Below, piece after piece: positions 18,350-25,829 of a DNA stretch of 64,000 nucleotides (the stretch's first letter is position 1; each line of letters opens with the position of its first letter). A model generated the notes under the pieces. It saw nothing but the letters and a program-made list of their open reading frames with translations. It was not told where the DNA came from and did no database searches. The position numbers and the translations under genes were made by a program. The stretch is from Actinacidiphila fildesensis (GTDB lineage Bacteria > Actinomycetota > Actinomycetes > Streptomycetales > Streptomycetaceae), in assembly GCF_042652185.1 (NCBI RefSeq), contig NZ_JBHSIX010000003.1, one strand, 5' to 3'.

Positions 18350-18363
18350 TGGGAGCGCTCTCA
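18350..18363. promoter_or_regulatory. Second CebR box upstream of cebR (one mismatch)
   Basis: TGGGAGCGCTCTCA differs from the perfect box at one position. It lies 56 bp upstream of the cebR GTG start and 158 bp from the first box, which suggests autoregulation and possibly looping. Weaker binding than at the first box is expected but not shown. Confidence 0.75.
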
Positions 18364-18418
18364 CGCACGGTGCGTCCGAGCGCCTAGGATGGCGCGTCAG
18401 CCATGTCGGGAGGCGGAA

Positions 18419-19447
18419 GTGACCGTGAACGGTCGGCACAGCGGACGGCCCACGCTCGAAGAGGTCGCCGCACGCGCCGGGGTGGGCCGCGGCACGGTCT
18501 CCCGGGTCATCAACGGCTCCCCCCGGGTGAGCGACCGGGCCAAGGCCGCCGTCGAGGTCGCCGTCGCCGAGCTGGGGTACGTCCCCAACCGCGCCGCCCG
18601 CGCCCTCGCGGGCAACCGGACGGACGCCATCGCGCTCGTCATCCCCGAACCCGAGACCCGGCTCTTCGCCGAGCCGTACTTCTCCGACATCATCCGCGGT
18701 GTCGGCGCCGAGCTCGCCGACACCGACATGCAGCTGCTGCTGACGCTGATCCGAACCCCCAAGGAACGCTCCCGCTTCGCCCAGTACCTCAGCGCCCACC
18801 GGGTCGACGGCGTTCTGCTCGTCTCCGTGCACGAGGACGACCCGCTGCCGGACCTGCTGGAACAGCTGGACATGCCCGCCGTCCTGAACGGCCGGCGCTC
18901 CGACCTGGAGTCCGTGTCCTACGTGGACTCCGACAACGTCGGCGGCGCCCGGTCCGCCGTCGGCTATCTGCTCGGCCGCGGCCGCCGTGCCGTCGCCACC
19001 ATCACCGGCCCCGTCGACATGTACGTCGCCCGCTGCCGTCTCGACGGCTACCGCCAGGCCGTCGGCGCGGCGGGCCTGGGCGACGACGCCTCGCTCGTCG
19101 CCCGCGGCGACTTCACCGAGGAGGGCGGCCGGCGCGCGATGCGCGAGCTGCTCGCCCGGCGGCCCGACGTGGACGCCGTCTTCGCGGCCTCCGACGTCAT
19201 GGCCTCCGGCGCGCTCCAGGTCCTGCGGGAGGCCGGCCGGCGGGTCCCCGACGACGTGGCGCTCATCGGCTTCGACGACTCCGTCATCGCCCGCCATACG
19301 GACCCCGCCCTCACGAGTGTCCGGCAGCCCATCGAGGAGATGGGCCGCACCATGGCCCGCGTCCTCCTGGAGGAGATCGCGGAACGCACCTCGGTGCGGC
19401 GGCATGTGGTGCTCGCCACGGAGCTGGTACGGCGGGACTCGGCGTAG
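18419..19447 (+). CDS. cebR: LacI-family repressor of cellobiose use
   Basis: 342 aa. The N-terminal HTH is TLEEVAARAGVGRGTVSRVI, followed by the hinge helix RAARALAGNRTD and a periplasmic-binding-like sensor domain. GTG 18419 has GGGAGG five bases upstream and is preferred over an ATG at 18389. It represses cebEFG-bglC and is released by cellobiose or cellotriose, as known for CebR. The two TGGGAGCG-type boxes in the divergent promoter region and the gene order fix the assignment. In Streptomyces scabiei the same regulator gates thaxtomin synthesis; no such genes are in this window. Confidence 0.93.
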   Translation: MTVNGRHSGRPTLEEVAARAGVGRGTVSRVINGSPRVSDRAKAAVEVAVAELGYVPNRAARALAGNRTDAIALVIPEPETRLFAEPYFSDIIRGVGAELADTDMQLLLTLIRTPKERSRFAQYLSAHRVDGVLLVSVHEDDPLPDLLEQLDMPAVLNGRRSDLESVSYVDSDNVGGARSAVGYLLGRGRRAVATITGPVDMYVARCRLDGYRQAVGAAGLGDDASLVARGDFTEEGGRRAMRELLARRPDVDAVFAASDVMASGALQVLREAGRRVPDDVALIGFDDSVIARHTDPALTSVRQPIEEMGRTMARVLLEEIAERTSVRRHVVLATELVRRDSA

Positions 19448-19538
19448 CGGGGTCCGCGTTCACCGGAAAGTGTGACGTCGGACACAGGGCGAACGGCGCC
19501 GCCCCGACCCCCACCGGGCCCCCGGGACCCAGGACATG

Positions 19539-19576
19539 ACGAAGGCCCGGTCTGTTCTCACAGACCGGGCCTTCGT
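19539..19576. terminator. Perfect 17-bp hairpin between cebR and tRNA-His
   Basis: Stem 19539-19555 pairs with 19560-19576 around a 4-nt loop. It lies downstream of both the plus-strand cebR and the minus-strand tRNA, so it can terminate both. Confidence 0.85.
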
Positions 19577-19583
19577 CGTTCAG

Positions 19584-19657
19584 GGTGAGTGACGGGACTT
19601 GAACCCGCGGCCACCTGGACCACAACCAGGTGCTCTACCAACTGAGCTACACCCACC
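19584..19657 (-). tRNA. tRNA-His (anticodon GTG)
   Basis: A complete cloverleaf on the minus strand: 7-bp acceptor stem (GTGGGTG with CACTCAC), D-arm with TAGCTCAGTTGGTAGAGC, anticodon loop GTTGTGGT giving GTG, and T-loop GGGTTCAAGTCCC. The extra G at position -1 (19657) faces C73, the hallmark of histidine tRNA. CCA is not encoded. Confidence 0.96.
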
Positions 19658-19723
19658 ATGTCCGGCGCTTCTCGGCGCCGACCTGAAGAAGCATACAGGG
19701 TCCGGGAGGGTGCTCGCCTCAGG

Positions 19724-20326
19724 CTATTCGGCAGCCAGGACGTGCTTGGCCGCGATGGCCCGGGCGGTGTCGGTGTCCGGGCCGGGCTGCGGCACGAAGA
19801 CGGCCTCGCGGTAGTAGCGCAGCTCCGCGATGGACTCGCGGATGTCGGCCAGGGCGCGGTGGTTGCCGTTCTTCTCCGGGCTGTTGAAGTACGCCCGGGG
19901 GTACCACCGGCGGGACAGCTCCTTGATGGAGGAGACGTCCACGATCCGGTAGTGGAGGTGCTGTTCGAGGGCCGGCATGTCCCGGGCGAGGAAGCCGCGG
20001 TCAGTGCTGACCGAGTTTCCGCACAGCGGGGCCTTGCGCGGTTCCGACACGTGCTCGCGCACGTAGTCGAGCACCAGCTTCTCGGCCTCCTCGAGCGTCA
20101 CACCGCCCTCGAGCTCCTCCAGGAGCCCGGAGGCGGTGTGCATCTCGCGTACGACGTCGGGCATGGTCGTCAAGGACTCGGCGGGCGGGCGGATGACGAT
20201 CTCCACCCCCTCGCCGAGAATGTTCAGCTCGGAGTCGGTGACCAGTGCGGCCACCTCGACGAGCGCGTCATGGGCCAGGGACAGCCCGGTCATCTCGCAG
20301 TCGATCCACACCATGCGGTCGTTCAT
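19724..20326 (-). CDS. orn: Oligoribonuclease (DEDDh 3'-5' exonuclease)
   Basis: 200 aa. The DEDDh residues are visible: D and E in WIDCEMTGL, a later D in the SVSTDRGFL region, and HRALADI supplying the catalytic His and last Asp. It degrades 2-5-nt RNAs and pGpG, the product of c-di-GMP hydrolysis, so it links RNA decay with c-di-GMP signalling. The start is only 5 bp after the adpA stop, and its ribosome-binding region overlaps the last adpA codons, one of which is a TTA. Co-transcription with adpA and coupling to bldA are therefore plausible. Confidence 0.96.
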   Translation of the reverse strand: MNDRMVWIDCEMTGLSLAHDALVEVAALVTDSELNILGEGVEIVIRPPAESLTTMPDVVREMHTASGLLEELEGGVTLEEAEKLVLDYVREHVSEPRKAPLCGNSVSTDRGFLARDMPALEQHLHYRIVDVSSIKELSRRWYPRAYFNSPEKNGNHRALADIRESIAELRYYREAVFVPQPGPDTDTARAIAAKHVLAAE

Positions 20327-20331
20327 GGGTC

Positions 20332-21645
20332 TCACCCTAAGGGGCGATCGCGTGGACCAGGCATAGCCGGGTTGCGGCCGCGTGCGATGCGCTCCGCGCG
20401 CAGCCGCCCCCTGATGATGCCGTCGGAGCCGTCCATGCGGCTCTGCTCGGGCACCCGAGGGGCGTACACGTCGGAGTCGGGCTTGCCCGGCACCGTCAGG
20501 AGCTGTGGCGTGCCCCGGCGGGGCGGCAGGTGCTCGGCCGGCGCGGGTGGCCGCTCCGGGTCGTCCTGCGGGCGCCGGGCCCGGTACGCGGCCCGGTAGG
20601 AGGCGGGCGACGACCCGAGCTGGCGGCGGAAGTGCCCGCGCAGCGCGACGGGGGAGCGGAAGCCGCAGCGGCCCGCCACCTCGTCTACCGAGAAGTCGGA
20701 CGTCTCCAGCAGCCGCTGCGCCTGCAGCACCCGCTGAGTGATCAGCCACTGCAGCGGGGCACTGCCGGTGAGCGACCGGAACCGCCGGTCGAAGGTCCTG
20801 CGGCTCATATAGGCGCGAGCCGCGAGGGCCTCCACGTCGAACTGCTCGTGCAGATGCTCCAGCGCCCAGGCGACGACCTCGGCCAGCGGGTCACCGCCGA
20901 TCTCTTCTGGTAATGACCTGTCGAGGTGGCGCTGGCTGGAGGGCCAGTCACTGCGGCGCGGCGGCACGACGAGCCGCCGGGCGAGCGCGTTCGCCGCCTC
21001 GGCGCCGTGGTCGGTGCGTACGACATGCAGGCAGAGGTCGATTCCGGCCGCGGTGCCGGCCGAGGTCAGTACGTCTCCGTCGTCCACGAAAAGCTCCCGG
21101 GGGTCCACATGCACGGAGGGATAGCGCTTGGCCAAGGTGGGCGCGTACATCCAGTGGGTGGTCGCGGGGCGGCCGTCCAGAAGCCCCGCGGCGGCCAGTA
21201 CGAACGCCCCTGTGCACAGGCCGATGATCCGGGCGCCCTCCTCATGGGCCCGGCGCAGCGCGTCGAGGGCCTCGGGAGGTGGTGGTTGGGAGATCGAGCG
21301 CCAGGCGGGCACCACTACGGTGCCGGCCCGTGACAGCGCTTCGAGTCCGTACGGGGCGCTGAGTTCCAGGCCCCCTGTGGTGCGAAGTGGCCCGTCCTCG
21401 CCGGCGCAGACCAGCAGCCGGTAGCGGGGCACGCCCGCGTCCTGCCGGTCGATGCCGAACACGGAGAGCGGGATGGAACTTTCGAAGATCGGCCCGCCGC
21501 TGAACAGCAGCACGGCGACAACTTCGGCACGCCGCCGCGCGGACAGTTTGCGAGTGGCGCGGGACGACGCTGACGGTGCTGAGGATCCGGCTGATGGCGA
21601 CAGGTTCTCCATCGCCGTACCGGTCCTGGACTCCTGGCTCATCAT
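20332..21645 (-). CDS. adpA: Global developmental regulator AdpA (DJ-1/PfpI-AraC)
   Basis: 437 aa from ATG 21645; ATG 21642 is also possible. The N-terminal DJ-1/PfpI dimerisation domain (about residues 35-215) includes GLCTGAFVLAAAGLLDG. The AraC/XylS DNA-binding domain (about 250-350) contains AARAYMSRRTFDRRFRSLTG and the second HTH SVDEVAGRCGFRSPVALRGHF, both very close to AdpA/BldH. AdpA binds many promoters and drives aerial growth and secondary metabolism. Two in-frame TTA codons are present (codons 245 and 436), making it a strong bldA target. The C-terminal ~80 residues are variable and Pro/Arg-rich. orn follows after 5 bp. Confidence 0.95.
   Translation of the reverse strand: MMSQESRTGTAMENLSPSAGSSAPSASSRATRKLSARRRAEVVAVLLFSGGPIFESSIPLSVFGIDRQDAGVPRYRLLVCAGEDGPLRTTGGLELSAPYGLEALSRAGTVVVPAWRSISQPPPPEALDALRRAHEEGARIIGLCTGAFVLAAAGLLDGRPATTHWMYAPTLAKRYPSVHVDPRELFVDDGDVLTSAGTAAGIDLCLHVVRTDHGAEAANALARRLVVPPRRSDWPSSQRHLDRSLPEEIGGDPLAEVVAWALEHLHEQFDVEALAARAYMSRRTFDRRFRSLTGSAPLQWLITQRVLQAQRLLETSDFSVDEVAGRCGFRSPVALRGHFRRQLGSSPASYRAAYRARRPQDDPERPPAPAEHLPPRRGTPQLLTVPGKPDSDVYAPRVPEQSRMDGSDGIIRGRLRAERIARGRNPAMPGPRDRPLG
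20338..20340 (-). promoter_or_regulatory. Second TTA codon of adpA, penultimate codon
   Basis: The last codons read CGC CCC TTA GGG then TGA, so the penultimate residue Leu436 is encoded by the rare TTA. I saw no in-frame TTA in any other gene I annotate here. Ribosome stalling at this site would fall on the ribosome-binding region of orn. Confidence 0.85.
20911..20913 (-). promoter_or_regulatory. Interdomain TTA codon of adpA (bldA target)
   Basis: Leu in RSLPEE is encoded by TTA at codon 245, between the DJ-1-like and AraC domains. This is the position where Streptomyces adpA genes are known to carry their bldA-dependent codon. Confidence 0.95.
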
Positions 21646-22641
21646 GGAGCTCAAGCCCCCCTCGATCGACGCGGCCCCTCGGTCCTGCACGTTTCCCCCG
21701 CCGTATTTCCCAAGATCGAATCTACTGTGTTTGGTGTGTCAGATGAGGCAGTTGTGAATACTTCACCACCTGGCGCTAAGTCGACTTGACCACGTGGCGT
21801 GAAGCATTCGATCACGAAGCGTTCCACTCACCGGGCCTGCTGGGAAGTACGCCTCTGGCTCCCGCGGTGGCCTACGACGCTCCTCGCGCCCCCTGGAGCC
21901 GTTTCATTGCAGGTGGCAGACGTGTCAGCAAGCGCTTTGACCAACAGGGGTACTGCGGCCAGAAGTTGGCTGAAAAACATACGCACCGATGTGCACGCCC
22001 CTGGACGGCACCCCGGTGTGCGCCCCCTGGCCAGCCAACCGCCCCGGTGCGCCCCTCACGGCCGCCGGCGTCATCGGGGCGTTATCGGGCCATTTGCCGG
22101 TCCCTCGCCGGACCGGTGTCTTGTTCACGCCGGTGCCGCGGAGAATTTGGTTTGCGCGGGGGGCGATGTTCGTGCGGTGCCCCCCCGGCAAGGCGTCCCG
22201 CGCAGGTCTGGGGTGCTCCGCACATCGCTCCGGGGTGTCTCCAGGGGAGCCCTCGGGCCGCTCCGGAAGACCCCTTGAGCCGTTCTGGAGCCGCCCTGGA
22301 CCCGTTCTGGAGCCGGCCCGCCCGCGACGGCCGCTCCCGCCGCGCGGATTCGTCCGGCCGGATGACGGCACGACGTTGCGCTCACGGCCGGGCTCCGGCA
22401 TTCTCCTGGAAACTCCGGGTACGTAATGCCTGCGAAGGCTCGACGAGTCTGTGCAGGGATGCGTCTCCGCCGTACTCTGGAGTGACCAGGGTCGGAAGCC
22501 TCGAACTGGCCGAAACCGGTCAGCCTCGCGGCCCCCGTCAGGGTATTACCGAAGACGCAGCGAAGCTCGCTGTGACGACTGCAGCACCGCCGTTGTCCGC
22601 CGGTCGGCGTCCCCACGCCGCCCTTGTCGAGAAACCGCATC
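21646..22641. promoter_or_regulatory. ~1 kb non-coding adpA upstream/leader region
   Basis: No convincing gene lies in this ~1 kb gap. Open frames exist on both strands but encode low-quality, Arg/Pro-rich sequence with no start signals. Base composition at 21720-21990 is clearly less GC-rich than the coding DNA around it, as expected of a promoter and leader. Long, heavily regulated leaders are known for adpA in other streptomycetes (AdpA itself, BldD and others bind there). I cannot place individual sites with confidence. A 14-bp direct repeat lies at 22280-22315. Confidence 0.6.
22280..22315. repeat. Tandem-like direct repeat CCGTTCTGGAGCCG x2
   Basis: Two exact 14-bp copies at 22280-22293 and 22302-22315, with starts 22 bp apart (two helical turns), in the adpA-usp intergenic region. 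They could be a regulator binding pair or a local duplication. Confidence 0.6.
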
Positions 22642-23163
22642 ATGGCCGGTTATGAGCTCCCTGAGCCCGCTGAAGGCAAGCCGCTCGCCGAATCGGCGGC
22701 GCTCCCCGAAGCGGCCCCCGAGCTGCGCTCGTCCTGCGACCCGGCCTTCCGGCACGGTGTCGTGGTGGGATTCGACGGTTCGGTCTCCAGCGAGCGGGCG
22801 CTCGCCTACTCGATCGGCATGGCCCGGCGACTGGGCTCGGCTCTGATCATCGTCCACGTGGCCAACCGCCTCCCGGCCACGGTCTGGGCGGGCTGCGAAC
22901 CACCGGTCTTCGTCGACGTCCCCGACCACAGAACCGAGGTCCTGGGGCTGGAACTCGCCTGCGCCGACCACCTCGCCGAGGTCCCCTGGATCCTCGTCGA
23001 ACGCGGCGGCGACATCTGCCACGAACTGGAGGAGGTCGGCCGCGAGTACGAGGCCGACGCCATCGTCGTGGGCGGCACCCAGGGCATCATCGGCCGCATC
23101 TTCGGCTCGGTAGCAGGCCGCCTGGCGCGCCGGGCGCAACGCCCGGTCATCGTCATCCCGTAG
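22642..23163 (+). CDS. Universal stress protein (UspA family), single domain
   Basis: 173 aa. One Usp domain covers residues ~33-173. The ATP-binding signature G-x2-G-x9-G-S is seen in GGTQGIIGRIFGSVAG near the C-terminus, and VVVGFDGSVSSERALAYSI is the N-terminal strand and helix. It is probably an ATP-binding cytoplasmic stress protein. It is divergent from adpA across the ~1 kb leader. The first 32 residues are an acidic/Pro extension. A large hairpin follows ~190 bp downstream. Confidence 0.9.
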   Translation: MAGYELPEPAEGKPLAESAALPEAAPELRSSCDPAFRHGVVVGFDGSVSSERALAYSIGMARRLGSALIIVHVANRLPATVWAGCEPPVFVDVPDHRTEVLGLELACADHLAEVPWILVERGGDICHELEEVGREYEADAIVVGGTQGIIGRIFGSVAGRLARRAQRPVIVIP

Positions 23164-23351
23164 AACGCCCACGGGAGAGCACCCAGGGGAGCGCCACCAC
23201 AGCCACACCCACCACCGGCCGTCACCTGGCTCGCAGACCCATCCCGCAAACCGTCGGGGCATCAGGCCGACGCCCCGGACCCTGTGCGCTGTGATCCCTT
23301 ACGGCCCACGTTCCCGCAGGTCGGAGGGGACGCGAGGGAGCCGGGGCCGCA

Positions 23352-23427
23352 GGGGTGGGTTTCGAAATGCTGCCGAGCTATTTGTGGGCCGCCAGGCCCG
23401 TAAATAGTCGATTTCGAAACCCACCCC
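23352..23427. repeat. Large compound inverted repeat between usp and glmS
   Basis: Outer arms 23352-23368 and 23411-23427 are perfect 17-bp complements (GGGGTGGGTTTCGAAAT). Inside are further stems: CTATTT with AAATAG, and GGGCC with GGCCC. The whole 76-bp element can fold as one long interrupted hairpin. It sits between convergent genes, so it may be a terminator, but it is longer and more AT-containing than the other terminators here. The rest of the 302-bp gap (23164-23351 and 23428-23466) shows nothing. Confidence 0.7.
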
Positions 23428-23466
23428 GGAGGACCCGGCCCCCGCACCCACCACCAACCCGCAGGC

Positions 23467-25281
23467 CTACTCCACCGTCACGGACTTCGCCAGGTTCCGC
23501 GGCTTGTCGATGTCACGCCCCATCGCCTTCGCCGTGTGGTAAGCGAACAACTGCAGCGGAATCCCCATCAGAATCGGATCCAGCTCGACCTCGTTCTTCG
23601 GCACCACGATCGTGTGGTCCGCCTTCTCCTGCACCTGGTGCGCCACCGCCAGAATCCGCCCGCTCCGCGCCTTGATCTCCTCCAGTGCCGCCCGGTTCTT
23701 CTCCAGCAGATCGTCGTCCGGCACGATCGCCACCGTCGGCAGCGCCGGCTCGATCAGCGCCAGCGGACCGTGCTTCAACTCGGAGGCCGGGTACGCCTCC
23801 GCGTGGATGTAGCTGATCTCCTTGAGCTTCAACGAGGCCTCACGCGCCACCGGATAGCCCCGCACGCGCCCGATGAACATCATCGACTTGGCGCCCGCGT
23901 ACTCGGCGGCCAGCTTCTCGATCTCCGCCTCGCCCTCCAGCATCTCGGCGATCTGAGCGGGCAGCTTCCGCAGCCCCGCGATGATCCGCTTGCCGTCCGC
24001 GACCGACAGGTCGCGGATCCGGCCCAGGTGCAGCGCGAGCAGCGCGAACGCGACGACGGTGTTGGTGAAGCACTTGGTGGAGACGACGCAGACCTCGGGG
24101 CCGGCGTGCACGTACACGCCGCCGTCCGTCTCGCGGGCGATCGCCGAGCCGACGACGTTCACCACACCCAGCACCCGCGCGCCCTTGCGCTTGAGCTCCT
24201 GGACGGCGGCGAGCACGTCGTAGGTCTCGCCGGACTGGGAGACCGCGATGTAGAGGGTGTCGGGGTCGACGACCGGGTTGCGGTAGCGGAACTCGGAGGC
24301 GGGCTCGGCGTCCGAGGGGATGCGGGCCAGCTCCTCGATCATCTGCGCGCCGATCTGGCCCGCGTGGTACGACGTGCCGCAGCCGAGGATCTTGATCCGG
24401 CGGACGCTCCGCGCCTCGCGCGGGTCGAGGTTCAGCCCGCCCAGGTGCACGGTGGAGAACCGGTCGTCGATACGGCCGCGCAGCACGCGGTCGACCGCGT
24501 CGGGCTGCTCGGAGATCTCCTTGTGCATGTACGTGTCGTGGCCGCCCATGTCGTACGACTCGGCCTCCCACTCCACGGTGGTCGGCGTGGCCGAGGTGCT
24601 GGAACCCTCGGTGGTGTACGTGCGGAAGTCGTCGGCCTTGAGGGTGGCCATCTCGCCGTCGTCGAGGGTGACGACCTGGCGGGTGTGGCTGACCAGCGCG
24701 GCGACGTCCGAGGCGACGAACATCTCCTTGTCGCCGATGCCGAGCACGACGGGCGAGCCGTTGCGGGCGACGACGATGCGGTCGGGGAAGTCCTGGTGCA
24801 TGACGGCGATGCCGTAGGTGCCCTCGACGCGGCGCAGCGCTTCCTGGACCTTGGCCTCCAGGGTGTCGGCCTGCGAGCGGCCGATGAGGTGCACGACGAC
24901 CTCGGAGTCGGTCTCGGAGGTGAACTCGACGCCGTCGGCGATCAGTTTGGCGCGCAGATCGTCGGCGTTGTCGATGATGCCGTTGTGGACGAGGGCGACT
25001 TTGCCCTCCGCGTCAAGGTGGGGGTGCGCGTTCTCGTCGTTCGGAGCGCCGTGCGTGGCCCAGCGGGTGTGCGCGATACCGGTGGTGCCGGCGAAGCGCT
25101 TGGGGATACGGGCCTCCAGCTCGCGGACCCGGCCCTTGGCCTTGACCGTCTTGAGGACCCCGGACTTTCCGGTGATGACGACGCCCGCCGAGTCGTAGCC
25201 CCGGTACTCCAGCCGCTGCAGGCCTTCCAGCAGCAGTGGAGCCACGTCGCGCTTACCGATGTATCCGACGATCCCGCACAT
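23467..25281 (-). CDS. glmS: Glutamine-fructose-6-phosphate aminotransferase (isomerising)
   Basis: 604 aa, full length. N-terminal Ntn glutaminase domain with catalytic Cys1 after Met removal (MCGIVGYIGKRD), then two SIS sugar-isomerase domains (CGTSYHAG and the S-rich QSGET loop). The C-terminus RNLAKSVTVE matches the conserved end that closes the active site. It makes glucosamine-6-phosphate from fructose-6-phosphate and glutamine for peptidoglycan and other amino sugars. A GAGAGGG ribosome-binding site precedes ATG 25281. No glmS ribozyme is recognisable in the short leader. A GlcNAc-related hexosaminidase lies nearby. Confidence 0.97.
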   Translation of the reverse strand: MCGIVGYIGKRDVAPLLLEGLQRLEYRGYDSAGVVITGKSGVLKTVKAKGRVRELEARIPKRFAGTTGIAHTRWATHGAPNDENAHPHLDAEGKVALVHNGIIDNADDLRAKLIADGVEFTSETDSEVVVHLIGRSQADTLEAKVQEALRRVEGTYGIAVMHQDFPDRIVVARNGSPVVLGIGDKEMFVASDVAALVSHTRQVVTLDDGEMATLKADDFRTYTTEGSSTSATPTTVEWEAESYDMGGHDTYMHKEISEQPDAVDRVLRGRIDDRFSTVHLGGLNLDPREARSVRRIKILGCGTSYHAGQIGAQMIEELARIPSDAEPASEFRYRNPVVDPDTLYIAVSQSGETYDVLAAVQELKRKGARVLGVVNVVGSAIARETDGGVYVHAGPEVCVVSTKCFTNTVVAFALLALHLGRIRDLSVADGKRIIAGLRKLPAQIAEMLEGEAEIEKLAAEYAGAKSMMFIGRVRGYPVAREASLKLKEISYIHAEAYPASELKHGPLALIEPALPTVAIVPDDDLLEKNRAALEEIKARSGRILAVAHQVQEKADHTIVVPKNEVELDPILMGIPLQLFAYHTAKAMGRDIDKPRNLAKSVTVE

Positions 25282-25376
25282 ATGGTCGTCCCTCTCCGTC
25301 GTGAGTCAGTCGTACGTCAGCAGGTGGTGCCGCACCCGCACGCGGGCACCAGGTGTTTCCGGTGTGTCAGCCTGTG

Positions 25377-25652
25377 TCAGCCGTAGACGATGCGGCGCAG
25401 TTGCCGCAGGGAGAGCTCCGGCGGAGCCACCGCGCGGTACGGCAGCTCCTCGGTGATCCGCTCGAAGATCACCGCGTTGACCAGGCCCTTGGCCTGGAGC
25501 TCGCGGTGCCGGCGGCGGACGAACAGCTCTGTCGTCTCGTCGAAGTACGCCAGCACGTCCTGGATCACCCGGACCGCCTCACCGCGGTGCAGCGGTGTGG
25601 TGCGGACCAGGTGGTCGACAAGGTCCTCATGGGACGTCTGGCGGTCGGGCAT
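25377..25652 (-). CDS. Small conserved protein upstream of glmS
   Basis: 91 aa, basic and probably all-helical: LVDHLVRTTPLHRGEAVRVI followed by YFDETTELFVRRRHRELQAKG. There is no signal peptide or membrane helix. I recall proteins like it beside glmS in other streptomycetes but know of no function. It lies 95 bp upstream of glmS on the same strand and may share its transcript. Confidence 0.7.
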   Translation of the reverse strand: MPDRQTSHEDLVDHLVRTTPLHRGEAVRVIQDVLAYFDETTELFVRRRHRELQAKGLVNAVIFERITEELPYRAVAPPELSLRQLRRIVYG

Positions 25653-25743
25653 CCGTCGATACTGGTGTGATCATCGCCCGTTTGCAAGAATCCTGCCCGA
25701 TTTCGGGCAGGAGGTGGATCCGGGTGAGCCAAAAGCGTGGGGA

Positions 25744-25759
25744 ATTGGTCTACACCTTG
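25744..25759 (+). promoter_or_regulatory. DasR-responsive element (dre)-like box upstream of GH20
   Basis: ATTGGTCTACACCTTG matches the dre consensus at the TGGTCTA core and ACC, about 11 of 16 positions. It lies 71 bp before the GTG start of the hexosaminidase. A chitobiose/GlcNAc-releasing enzyme is an expected DasR target. Confidence 0.55.
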
Positions 25760-25829
25760 ACCACTCCGGGGGCGCACGGTACCCAAGTGGCATCGGTACT
25801 CTCCGCCGCCCGCTGAAGGGAATCCCCCT

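Noticed and set aside
21786..22655. A 289-codon plus-strand frame in the adpA-usp gap
   Set aside because: The product is rich in Arg, Pro and Cys with no recognisable fold, there is no ribosome-binding site, and it overlaps the usp start in another frame.
23540..23542. Possible TTA codon in glmS
   Set aside because: The triplet is out of frame; the codons read GCT TAC CAC.
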